Shown piece after piece: positions 17,656 through 25,452 of a stretch of DNA of 64,000 nt. Under the pieces are notes generated by a model. It was given only the letters and a program-made list of their open reading frames with translations. It was not told the DNA's origin and did no database searches. Each line of letters begins with the position of its first letter. The first letter of the stretch is position 1. The stretch comes from Streptomyces sp. Go-475 (lineage in GTDB: Bacteria; Actinomycetota; Actinomycetes; Streptomycetales; Streptomycetaceae). The DNA lies in the NCBI RefSeq assembly GCF_003330845.1, contig NZ_CP026121.1, positions 3,453,501 to 3,517,500 on the forward strand, written 5' to 3'. The position numbers were made by a program, and so were the translations under genes.

Positions 17656-18564
17656 CTAGTCGTTGCTGTTGAGGATCGAGATGAGCCTCAGGAACTCCAT
17701 GTAGATCCACACCAGCGTCAGCGTCAGGCCGAAGGCCGCGAGCCACGCCTCCTCGCGCGGGGCGCCGTAGGCGACGCCGTCCTCGACCTGCTTGAAGTCC
17801 AGGGCGAGGAAGCAGGCGCCGAGGATGATGCCGATGACGCCGAAGACGACACCGAGGGCACCGCTGCGGAAGCCGAGGCCGTCACCGCCGCCGAACACCG
17901 CGAACAGCAGGTTCACGGTCATCAGCAGGATGAAGCCGAGCGCGGCCGCCATCACGAAGCCGTAGAAGCGGCGGTTGACGCGGATCCAGCCGGCCTTGTA
18001 GGCGATCAGCACACCGGCGAAGACCGCCATGGTGCCGATCACGGCCTGCATGGCCGCGCCGTCGGCGATGCGGTTGTCGACGATGTTGGACACGACGCCG
18101 AGGAAGACACCCTCGAACGCGGCGTACGTCAGGATCAGCGCGGGCGAGGCCTTGCGCTTGAAGGACTGCACGAACGCCAGGACCATGCCGATCAGCGCGG
18201 CGCCGATACCGATGCCGTAGCTACGGCTGATGTTGGCGTCGTCGACCGGAAGCAGGGCCCAGGAGAGCGCCGCGGTGAGGATGAGCACACCGAGCGTGCT
18301 CGCCGTGCGCAGGACGACGTCGTCGATGGTCATCCGGCCGGTGGTGGCCGGGGCCTGCGGCGGCGCGCCGTACTGCAGGTCCTGCTGGGCGTAAGGGTTC
18401 TGCGCGTACGGGTTCTGCGCGTACGGGTTGCCCGTCGGCTGCGCGTACGGGTTGCCCTGGGTGGCGACAGCGGGACCCCCGGCCTGCGGCGCGGTGTTGA
18501 AGCCCGCGTAGCCGTTGTCGCGGCTGAACCCCCGTCGCGAGAAGACCGGGTTTCTGCTCCTCAT
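17656..18564 (-). CDS. Bax inhibitor-1/YccA-family membrane protein
   Basis: 302 aa. A soluble N-terminal region of about 70 residues is rich in Pro, Tyr, Gln and Asn and carries repeated NPYAQ units (about residues 39-60). Seven hydrophobic segments follow from about residue 88 to the C-terminus, the layout of the Bax inhibitor-1/YccA (UPF0005) family. The conserved late Asp-containing segment (ACFLALDFKQVEDG) and the final RLISILNSND tail fit that family. Known members modulate membrane proteases or ion leak; the role here is unknown. ATG at 18564 is preceded by GGAGG with about 6 nt spacing. An upstream reading to 18603 would place coding sequence across the ribosome-binding site. Confidence 0.9.
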   Translation of the reverse strand: MRSRNPVFSRRGFSRDNGYAGFNTAPQAGGPAVATQGNPYAQPTGNPYAQNPYAQNPYAQQDLQYGAPPQAPATTGRMTIDDVVLRTASTLGVLILTAALSWALLPVDDANISRSYGIGIGAALIGMVLAFVQSFKRKASPALILTYAAFEGVFLGVVSNIVDNRIADGAAMQAVIGTMAVFAGVLIAYKAGWIRVNRRFYGFVMAAALGFILLMTVNLLFAVFGGGDGLGFRSGALGVVFGVIGIILGACFLALDFKQVEDGVAYGAPREEAWLAAFGLTLTLVWIYMEFLRLISILNSND

Positions 18565-18777
18565 TTCACTCCTCCATGGCCACACTGCGTGGCCTTGGCT
18601 CAAGAGTAATAGGTAGGCAAAGGAATGACCCTACTGCTTGGGGAGGATCTTTCCCTCGTCGTGCTGCGCAACACGCTACGCCGCTTCGTGATTCCCCTCA
18701 CCGGAGGGGCTCATTCATCACCAAGCTGCGACACGTCCGGAACCGGTCGGAGATCATCCGCTGACGCCGGTCCTACG

Positions 18778-19953
18778 TCACCCGAACGGGAAGCCCGTGT
18801 ACCCCTCTGCCAGGTCGGTCTCGGCGGCGCGGGAGGAGGCGATGCGCTCCAGCCGGGCGAGCTGGAGTCGGTCGTCGAAGGGGCTCGCGTCGGGGGTGCG
18901 GTGCAGGAGGGTCGTCATGTCGTAGGAGAACCGCTCGGCCTGCCAGACGCGGCGCAGGCAGGTCCGCGAGTAGGCGTCGAGCAGCTCCGGTGAGCCCGTC
19001 TCCTGCTGGTGGATCAGGGCCCGGGCGAACGTCACGACGTCGCCGACGGCGAGATTCAGCCCCTTGGCCCCGGTCGGCGGCACGATGTGCGCGGCGTCGC
19101 CGGCGAGGAAGAGGCGGCCGTGGCGCATGGGCTCGTGGACGTAGGAGCGCATGGGGGTGACCGACTTCTGGGTGATCGGGCCGCGCTCCAGGCGCCAGTC
19201 GTCGGCCGTTTCGAAGCGGCGCTCCAGTTCGTCCCAGATCTCCTCGTCGCTCCAGGCCCCGGCGTCGGTGCCGTCGGGCACCTGGAGGTAGAGGCGGGAG
19301 ACCGACGGTGAGCGCATGGAGAGCAGGGCGAAGCCGCGGTCGTGGCGGGCGTAGACCAGCTCGTCGTGCGAGGGCGGTACGTCGGCGAGGATGCCGAGCC
19401 AGCCGAAGGGATACGTCCGTTCGAAGACCTGGGTCAGTGCGGCCGGGATCGCCTGGCGGGCCACGCCCCAGAAGCCGTCGCAGCCGACGACGTAGGCGCA
19501 CTCCAGGACGTCCTCGCGGTCCTGGTGCCGGAAGCGGACGCGGGGGGTGTCGGTGCCCGCGTCCTCCACGGCCAGCGCCTCCGCCTCGAAGAGCAGCGGG
19601 CCGCCCTCCCGGAGCTGGAGCGCGATGAGGTCCTTGCAGACCTCGGTCTGGGCGTAGACCATCACGGACCGGCCGCCGGTGAGGGCGGGGAAGTCGACGC
19701 GGTGGCGGCGGCGGTCGAAGCGCAGCTCTATGCCGTCGTGGCGCAGTCCCTCGCGGTCCATGCGGGCCCCGGCGCCGGCCGCGCGCAGTACCTCGGCCGT
19801 GCCTTGCTCCAGGATCCCGGCCCGCTGCCGCCGCTCGACGTAGTCGCGGTCGCGGCTCTCCAGGACGACCGAGTCGATGCCGGCGTTGTGCAGCAGCCGG
19901 GCGAGGAGGAGGCCGGCGGGGCCGGCTCCGATGATGCCGACGGTGGTGCGCAT
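18778..19953 (-). CDS. pobA: 4-hydroxybenzoate 3-monooxygenase
   Basis: 391 aa, the usual PobA length. This flavoprotein hydroxylates 4-hydroxybenzoate to protocatechuate using NAD(P)H and O2, feeding the beta-ketoadipate pathway. FAD motif GIIGAGPAGLLLARLL at the N-terminus; DG motif in YVVGCDGFWG near 170; GD motif LFLAGDAAHIVPPTGAKGLNLA near 285. The RQRAGILEQGTAEVLR segment and the Tyr/Ser-containing substrate region MVYAQTE agree with PobA rather than other group-A hydroxylases. ATG at 19953 follows GAGGG by 7 nt; an upstream ATG at 19998 would lie in the operator. A TTGACA promoter and a palindrome precede it, suggesting control by an aromatic-acid-responsive regulator not present here. 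Confidence 0.92.
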   Translation of the reverse strand: MRTTVGIIGAGPAGLLLARLLHNAGIDSVVLESRDRDYVERRQRAGILEQGTAEVLRAAGAGARMDREGLRHDGIELRFDRRRHRVDFPALTGGRSVMVYAQTEVCKDLIALQLREGGPLLFEAEALAVEDAGTDTPRVRFRHQDREDVLECAYVVGCDGFWGVARQAIPAALTQVFERTYPFGWLGILADVPPSHDELVYARHDRGFALLSMRSPSVSRLYLQVPDGTDAGAWSDEEIWDELERRFETADDWRLERGPITQKSVTPMRSYVHEPMRHGRLFLAGDAAHIVPPTGAKGLNLAVGDVVTFARALIHQQETGSPELLDAYSRTCLRRVWQAERFSYDMTTLLHRTPDASPFDDRLQLARLERIASSRAAETDLAEGYTGFPFG

Positions 19954-19981
19954 CGGACGCCCTCTTCTCATCCGTTCGTGT

Positions 19982-20041
19982 GGTGAAATTTTCTTCACCG
20001 CTGTTGGATGTGAGTGTCTGACGGCATGCGACCGCTGTCAA
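19982..20041 (-). promoter_or_regulatory. pobA promoter and palindromic operator
   Basis: Leftward -35 TTGACA (20041-20036), 17-bp spacer, -10 GACACT (20018-20013). In the leader, GGTGAA (19982-19987) and TTCACC (19994-19999) form an inverted repeat with a 6-bp AT-rich centre, placed to block transcription. PobA genes are often run by IclR-type PobR; the binding protein here is inferred. Confidence 0.55.
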
Positions 20042-20087
20042 CGGGCACGCCGCGAACTTCTCAATGGACCACACAGGGATCGGAAGG

Positions 20088-20171
20088 TGCCCGGAGCCGG
20101 ACTCGAACCGGCACGCCCGCGAAGGGGCAGCGAGGTTTAAGCTCGCCGTGTCTGCATTCCACCATCCGGGC
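20088..20171 (-). tRNA. bldA: tRNA-Leu(UAA), bldA
   Basis: 84 nt on the minus strand, CCA not encoded. Acceptor arm GCCCGGA pairs with TCCGGGC (discriminator A). The D arm contains GGTGGAATGCAGACAC. The anticodon stem CGAGC/ACCTCG region encloses loop CTTAAAC with anticodon TAA. A long variable arm, typical of class II leucine tRNAs, follows, then the T arm with GGTTCGAGTCC. In Streptomyces the single tRNA-Leu reading UUA is BldA, required for aerial growth and many antibiotics because TTA codons are rare and concentrated in developmental and secondary-metabolic genes. It lies upstream of pobA on the same strand and divergent from the ABC exporter. Confidence 0.96.
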
Positions 20172-20588
20172 AGGCCATGGGCTCCGCATCGAGGTTCCGA
20201 GACTATCGGGACGGGTCCCCCGAACAGCGGAAGGGCGGACCGATGTTGTCTTATTTTATTGACGTCTGAGGGTGCATCAGCACACGGAACGCGCCATCCG
20301 CACTTGCCAATAGCCTTACGCGCGGCCGTCGGCCGTGTATGCGGAATGACGGAATTTCACCGCCCGAACGAGGGCACTCCACCTGTTCTCGACACGACGC
20401 GCACGCGGCCTCCGACAACCGGGGCCCCTCAGGGGTGTTCGTCATCCCCAGGTATGACACTGCCCGGCTGGGTCAGCCCGCAGTCGGCCCCCGGAACCGG
20501 AACAACGGGTGACTACACGGCGGTGTGGGACCCGGACGATGGAACACGTCCTTCCCCAACACCGTCGTCCCGTCAGGAGTGCCATCCC
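20172..20588. other. intergenic region between bldA and ABC exporter
   Basis: 417 bp with no gene. The bldA side contains an unusually AT-rich patch (TTATTTTATT, about 20245-20254) and a possible leftward -10 GATAGT (20207-20202), 31 bp before the mature tRNA; I could not find a convincing -35 at the right distance. The exporter side ends in the GGAAC...CGTC element described next. The central part holds only GC-rich partial palindromes. Confidence 0.5.
20541..20566 (+). promoter_or_regulatory. possible ECF-sigma promoter of ABC exporter
   Basis: GGAAC (20541-20545), 17 bp, CGTC (20563-20566), followed by an A/G-rich ribosome-binding site CAGGAG at 20575. The pattern resembles promoters of sigma-E-like envelope-stress factors in Streptomyces. 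Motif match by eye only. Confidence 0.4.
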
Positions 20589-21359
20589 GTGACCACCGCA
20601 TCCCTCGCCGACCGGGCCACCACCGTGGCCGCGCGCGCCACGGATCTGTCGAAGATCTACGGACAGGGTGAGACCCAGGTGGTCGCCCTGGACCGGGTCT
20701 CCGTCGACTTCCGGCAGGCCGAGTTCACCGCGATCATGGGCCCGTCCGGCTCCGGCAAGTCGACCCTGATGCACTGCGTGGCCGGTCTCGACACCTTCTC
20801 CTCCGGGTCCGTGCGCATCGGCGAGACCGAGCTGGGCTCCCTGAAGGACAAGCAGCTGACCAAGCTGCGCCGGGACAAGATCGGCTTCATCTTCCAGGCC
20901 TTCAACCTGCTGCCGACCCTGACGGCCCTGGAGAACATCACCCTTCCGATGGACATCGCCGGCCGCAAGCCGGACAAGCAGTGGCTGGACTCCGTCATCG
21001 GCATGGTCGGCCTGGCCGACCGGCTGGGCCACCGGCCCTCCCAGCTCTCCGGCGGCCAGCAGCAGCGCGTCGCCGTGGCCCGGGCGCTGGCCTCCCGGCC
21101 GGAGATCATCTTCGGCGACGAGCCCACCGGAAACCTCGACTCGCGCTCGGGCGCCGAGGTGCTGGGCTTCCTGCGCAACTCCGTGCGGGAGCTGGGCCAG
21201 ACGGTGGTGATGGTGACCCACGACCCGGTGGCCGCCGCCTACGCCGACCGGGTGATCTTCCTGGCGGACGGACGGATCGTCGACGAGATGTACCGCCCGA
21301 CGGCCGAGTCGGTCCTGGACCGCATGAAGGAGTTCGACGCCAAGGGCCGCACCAGCTGA
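20589..21359 (+). CDS. ABC transporter ATP-binding protein (MacB/LolD type)
   Basis: 256 aa. Walker A GPSGSGKST near residue 52, Q-loop IFQAFNLLPTL, ABC signature LSGGQQQR near 158, Walker B EIIFGDEPTGNLDS and H-loop VMVTHDP are all intact. The LLPTLTALENITLPM segment and C-terminal RIVDEMYRPTAESVLDRMKEF are typical of MacB-like ATPases that work with FtsX-family permeases rather than in import. The GTG at 20589 follows CAGGAG by about 10 nt. It is followed after 38 bp by its permease. Very similar to the ATPase at 53333-54121, so a paralogous pair exists in this window. Substrate unknown; possibly envelope lipids, lipoproteins or peptides. Confidence 0.95.
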   Translation: MTTASLADRATTVAARATDLSKIYGQGETQVVALDRVSVDFRQAEFTAIMGPSGSGKSTLMHCVAGLDTFSSGSVRIGETELGSLKDKQLTKLRRDKIGFIFQAFNLLPTLTALENITLPMDIAGRKPDKQWLDSVIGMVGLADRLGHRPSQLSGGQQQRVAVARALASRPEIIFGDEPTGNLDSRSGAEVLGFLRNSVRELGQTVVMVTHDPVAAAYADRVIFLADGRIVDEMYRPTAESVLDRMKEFDAKGRTS

Positions 21360-21397
21360 TCCCCCGTCAGGACCGACAGGACTGAGAAGAAGAACCC

Positions 21398-23926
21398 ATG
21401 TTCCGTACCGCCTTGCGCAACGTGCTCGCGCACAAGGCCCGGCTCCTGATGACCGTGCTCGCCGTGATGCTCGGCGTGGCCTTCGTGTCGGGGACCCTGG
21501 TCTTCACCAACACCATCTCCGACGCGTTCCAGAAGAGTTCCGCCAAGGGCTTCGACCAGGTCGACGTCGCCATGACCGCGGAGTACCAGGACGCCGAGGG
21601 CGACCGGGTCGGCAAACTCCACGAACTGAACCAGGCCGTGCTCGACAAGAGCGAGCGGGTGCCCGGTGCCGCGTCCGCCATCGGGGTCGTGCAGAACTTC
21701 ACCGCCATCGCCGACAAGGACGGCAAGCTGATCGGCGCGGGCTTCCAGTCGCAGGGCGGCAACTACTGGGGCACCAAGGACCCCCGCTACCCCCTGGTCA
21801 GCGGGCACGCCCCCAAGGGCCGAGGCGAGATCCTCATCGACTCCGCGACGGCGAAGCGCGCCGGCTACAAGGTCGGTGACACCGTGCGCATGTCGGTCGA
21901 CGGACCGGTCCTGACGCCGAAGATCACCGGCATCTTCACCACCGACGACGGCAACGTCGCGGCCGGCGGCAGCCTCACCCTGTTCGACACCGCGACCGCC
22001 CAGAAGCTGCTCGGCAAGCCGGGCGTCTACGACCAGATCGTCGTCAAGGCGAAGCCCGGCGTCTCGCAGAGCGCGCTGAAGGCGGAGCTGGACAAGGCGC
22101 TGCCGAAGGGGACCGTCTCGACCACCACCGGCAAGCAACTCGCCGACGACCAGGCCAGGTCGATCGCCGAGTCGATGAGCGGCATGCAGACGGCCCTGCT
22201 GGTCTTCGCCGGCATCGCCCTGTTCGTCGGCACGTTCATCATCGCCAACACCTTCACCATGCTGGTCGCCCAGCGCACCAGGGAGCTGGCGCTGATGCGG
22301 GCGGTCGGCGCCTCGCGCCGGCAGGTGACGCGGTCGGTGCTCATCGAGGCGTTCGTGGTCGGCGCCGTCGCCGCCGTGGCCGGTCTGCTCGCGGGCATCG
22401 GCATCGGGGCCGGACTGCGCTCCCTGATGGGCACGTTCGACGCGACCGTCCCGGACGGGCCGCTGGTGATCAAGCCCGCGACGATCGTCGCCGCGCTCGC
22501 GGTCGGCATCCTGGTGACCATGCTCGCGGCGTGGCTGCCGGGCCGCCGGGCCGCGAAGATCCCGCCGGTGGCCGCCATGAACAGCGTGCACGCCAAGGCC
22601 ACGACCAAGTCGCTGGTGCTGCGCAACACGCTGGGCGCGCTGGTCTCGGCCGCGGGCGTCGCGGTGGTCCTGGTCGCCACGACCATGGACGGCTCGGACG
22701 GCCAGGTGCCGATGGGCCTCGGCGCGGTGCTGCTGATCATCGGCGTGTTCATCCTGACGCCGCTGCTGTCCCGCCCGCTGATCGCCGCCGCGGCGCCGGT
22801 GCTGCGCGCCTTCGGGGTGTCCGGCAAGCTGGCCCGGCAGAACTCGGTGCGCAACCCGCGCCGTACGGCCGCCACCGCCTCCGCGCTGATGATCGGCCTG
22901 ACCCTGATCACCGGCATGACGGTGATGGCGGGCAGCCTGCAGCAGGCCATCGAGAAGATGGCGTCGGCGTCCATCAAGGCCGACTACGTGGTGTCCATGG
23001 CGAACGGCAACCCGCTGTCGCCGGACGTCGAGAAGAAGCTGAAGCAGGCCGGTGACGTCACCGCCACCAGCCCGATGCTCAACGCCGAGTCCCGGATCGA
23101 CGGGCGGAGCGAGTACCTGACCGGTGTCAACGGCGCCGCGCTCGGCGACCTGATCGGCCCGAAGGTCGACGACGGCTCCCTCAAGGTCGGCGGCACGGAC
23201 GTCGTCGTGGACAGCGAGACCGCCAAGTCCTACGGCTGGAAGGCCGGTTCCGGCTTCACCGTCTCCTTCGAGGACGGCAAGAAGGAGCGGCTGACGGTCG
23301 CCGGGACCTACGAGAGCAACGACTTCCTGCGCGGCATCCTGCTCGACGAGAAGACCCTCGCCCCGCACGTGGCGGACCCGTACAACATGAAGGTCATGGT
23401 GAAGACCTCCGACGGCACCTCCGGCGCGGTGCAGGACGAGCTGGAGAAGGCCCTCGGCACCAACCCGGCCATCAAGGTGCAGTCCAAGGACGACATCTCC
23501 AACGAGATCGCGCAGATGTTCACCCTGATGCTGAACATGGTCTACGGCCTGCTCGCCATGGCGGTGATCGTGGCGGTCCTCGGCGTCATCAACACCCTGG
23601 CCATGTCGGTCTTCGAACGCTCCCAGGAGATCGGCATGCTCCGCGCGATCGGCCTGGACCGCAAGGGCATCAAGCGGATGGTCCGCCTGGAGTCCCTGGT
23701 GATCTCGCTGTTCGGCGCGGTGCTGGGCATCGGTCTCGGCGTGTTCTTCGGCTGGGCGGCCGGGGAACTGCTGGCCTCCAAGATGGCGACGTACGAGCTG
23801 GTCCTGCCCTGGGCGCGGATCGGCGTCTTCCTTCTGCTGGCCGCGACGGTGGGCGTCCTCGCGGCGCTGTGGCCGGCCCGGCGCGCGGCGCGGCTGAACA
23901 TGCTGGAGGCGATCAAGGCCGAGTAG
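21398..23926 (+). CDS. FtsX/MacB-type ABC transporter permease
   Basis: 842 aa. One hydrophobic helix near residues 15-40, a long extracytoplasmic domain (about 45-255), three helices at about 262-400 containing the FtsX core with RTRELALMRAVGASRRQV, a further helix pair about 410-460, a second extracytoplasmic domain (about 500-690), and a final three-helix FtsX core with RSQEIGMLRAIGLDRKGIKRMVRLESLVI. This duplicated FtsX layout (two cores, 8-10 helices) is typical of actinobacterial exporters that move substrates mechanically across the outer leaflet. ATG at 21398 with a weak AGAAGAA ribosome-binding site. Operon with the ATPase; a strong terminator follows. Homologous to the permease at 50757-53336. 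Confidence 0.93.
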   Translation: MFRTALRNVLAHKARLLMTVLAVMLGVAFVSGTLVFTNTISDAFQKSSAKGFDQVDVAMTAEYQDAEGDRVGKLHELNQAVLDKSERVPGAASAIGVVQNFTAIADKDGKLIGAGFQSQGGNYWGTKDPRYPLVSGHAPKGRGEILIDSATAKRAGYKVGDTVRMSVDGPVLTPKITGIFTTDDGNVAAGGSLTLFDTATAQKLLGKPGVYDQIVVKAKPGVSQSALKAELDKALPKGTVSTTTGKQLADDQARSIAESMSGMQTALLVFAGIALFVGTFIIANTFTMLVAQRTRELALMRAVGASRRQVTRSVLIEAFVVGAVAAVAGLLAGIGIGAGLRSLMGTFDATVPDGPLVIKPATIVAALAVGILVTMLAAWLPGRRAAKIPPVAAMNSVHAKATTKSLVLRNTLGALVSAAGVAVVLVATTMDGSDGQVPMGLGAVLLIIGVFILTPLLSRPLIAAAAPVLRAFGVSGKLARQNSVRNPRRTAATASALMIGLTLITGMTVMAGSLQQAIEKMASASIKADYVVSMANGNPLSPDVEKKLKQAGDVTATSPMLNAESRIDGRSEYLTGVNGAALGDLIGPKVDDGSLKVGGTDVVVDSETAKSYGWKAGSGFTVSFEDGKKERLTVAGTYESNDFLRGILLDEKTLAPHVADPYNMKVMVKTSDGTSGAVQDELEKALGTNPAIKVQSKDDISNEIAQMFTLMLNMVYGLLAMAVIVAVLGVINTLAMSVFERSQEIGMLRAIGLDRKGIKRMVRLESLVISLFGAVLGIGLGVFFGWAAGELLASKMATYELVLPWARIGVFLLLAATVGVLAALWPARRAARLNMLEAIKAE

Positions 23927-23945
23927 CGGACGACCGGACACCAGG

Positions 23946-23981
23946 AGGGCCCCCTTTCCCGCCGCCGGGAAAGGGGGCCCT
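23946..23981. terminator. strong bidirectional terminator
   Basis: Perfect 15-bp arms AGGGCCCCCTTTCCC (23946-23960) and GGGAAAGGGGGCCCT (23967-23981) with a 6-nt loop, followed by TGTTTCGTTC. It separates the convergent exporter and cfa genes. Confidence 0.92.
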
Positions 23982-23990
23982 GTTTCGTTC

Positions 23991-25283
23991 TCAGTTCCAG
24001 GTGCGGGCGCGCAGCGGCATACCGGACTCCCCGGACTCGGGGGTGCGCACGGCCAGGACCTGGTTGACGCCGATGCGGTTGTGCTCGAAGGCGAGCGCGG
24101 AGGCCGCCATGTACAGGCGCCAGACGCGGGCGCGGCCGGGGCTGGTGAGCCGGACGGCGCGCTGCCAGTCGGCCTCCAGGCGGGCGACCCACTGCCGCAG
24201 CGTGAGGGCGTAGTGCTCGCGGATCGACTCGACGTCGCGCACCTCGAAGCCGGCCCGCTCCAGCAGGGTGACGGTGCTGCCGACGGGCTGGAGCTCGCCG
24301 TCGGGGAAGACGTAGGAGTCGATGAACGCGTCGACGCTGTACGTCGACTCGTCGCGCTGCGGGCGGCGGGCGATCTGGTGGTTCAGCAGCCGCCCGCCGG
24401 GCTTGAGCAGGTCGTACAGGTCGGCGGCGTACCCCAGGTACCGGTCGGCGCCGACGTGTTCGGCCATGCCGATGGAGGAGACGGCGTCGTACGGCCCGTC
24501 GCGGACGTCGCGGTAGTCCTGGACGCGGATCTCGACCTTGTCGGTGAGTCCCTCGTCGGCGACGCGCTTGCGGGCGTAGGCGGCCTGCTCCTGGGAGAGG
24601 GTGACGCCGACGACGCTCACGCCGTGCTCGCGGGCGGCGTGGATGGCCATCGAGCCCCAGCCGCAGCCGACGTCGAGCAGCCGCTGACCGGGCTTCAGGC
24701 CGAGCTTGCGGCAGACGAGTTCGAGCTTGTCGCGCTGGGCCTGTTCGAGGGTGCTGTCCGGGGCGGGCCAGTAGGCGCAGGAGTACACCATGGACGGGCC
24801 GAGGACGATCTCGTAGAAGTCGTTGCCGACGTCGTAGTGGTGGCTGATGGCGCGTCTGTCGGTGCGCTTGGTGTGCAGGTGGCGGCGGGGGCTGCGGGCC
24901 TCCTCGCGGGGCGGTGCGGGCGGCAGCGGCGGGCCGGCGAGCTTGACGAGTCCGCGTACGGCGGCGCGGACCTCGGGGTCGCGCAGGGCCTGGGCGAGGG
25001 TGCGGGCGTCCTCGCCGCGCTCCCAGATCAGGCCGGCCAGCACGTCGAGCGTGGTGTAGAGGTCGCCCTCGATGTCGAGATCGCCCGCCACCCAGGCGCG
25101 GGCCAGGCCCAGTTCGCCCGGCTTCCACAGCAGGCGGCGCAAGGCGCGGCGGTTGCGTACGACCAGGGTCGGCGCGCCCGGCGGGCCCGCCTGCGAACCG
25201 TCCCAGGCGCGGATGCGCACCGGGAGCGGTGCTCCCAGCAACTGTGTGAAGAGGCCCTGCAGCCGCGGCGCGGCGTCTGCCAT
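23991..25283 (-). CDS. cfa: cyclopropane-fatty-acyl-phospholipid synthase
   Basis: 430 aa. It transfers a methylene group from S-adenosylmethionine to double bonds of membrane phospholipid acyl chains. The C-terminal methyltransferase domain has SAM motif I LLDVGCGWGSMAIH near residue 205, preceded by the CFA-type RRAISHHYDVGNDFYEIVLG and MVYSCAYW, and followed by SIGMAEHVG (bicarbonate/catalytic region). An N-terminal domain of about 150 residues contains DLDIEGDLYTTLDVL, as in other CFA synthases. ATG at 25283 follows GGAGGTG with about 7 nt spacing. It lies downstream of ndh on the same strand, but a hairpin at 25393-25426 separates them. Confidence 0.94.
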   Translation of the reverse strand: MADAAPRLQGLFTQLLGAPLPVRIRAWDGSQAGPPGAPTLVVRNRRALRRLLWKPGELGLARAWVAGDLDIEGDLYTTLDVLAGLIWERGEDARTLAQALRDPEVRAAVRGLVKLAGPPLPPAPPREEARSPRRHLHTKRTDRRAISHHYDVGNDFYEIVLGPSMVYSCAYWPAPDSTLEQAQRDKLELVCRKLGLKPGQRLLDVGCGWGSMAIHAAREHGVSVVGVTLSQEQAAYARKRVADEGLTDKVEIRVQDYRDVRDGPYDAVSSIGMAEHVGADRYLGYAADLYDLLKPGGRLLNHQIARRPQRDESTYSVDAFIDSYVFPDGELQPVGSTVTLLERAGFEVRDVESIREHYALTLRQWVARLEADWQRAVRLTSPGRARVWRLYMAASALAFEHNRIGVNQVLAVRTPESGESGMPLRARTWN

Positions 25284-25392
25284 GGTGTACACCTCCGTGA
25301 CGGGGAATCCCGGAATGTCCGACACCACGTAAACACCTGCGGGGCTTCGGCGCAGTCCCCGGCACGCGTCATGTCTGGGCAAAACACGCCGG

Positions 25393-25426
25393 AGGGCCTC
25401 CCGCACCACGGATGGCGGGAGGCCCT
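25393..25426 (-). terminator. terminator after ndh
   Basis: Perfect 12-bp arms AGGGCCTCCCGC and GCGGGAGGCCCT with a 10-nt loop, 27 bp past the ndh stop and upstream of cfa. Confidence 0.8.
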
Positions 25427-25452
25427 TCGTCAGGCGGAAGTCCGACCGGAGG

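Noticed and set aside
21239..23941. 900-codon leftward open frame opposite the first permease
   Set aside because: Antisense shadow; His/Asp/Gly/Arg-rich without any motif.
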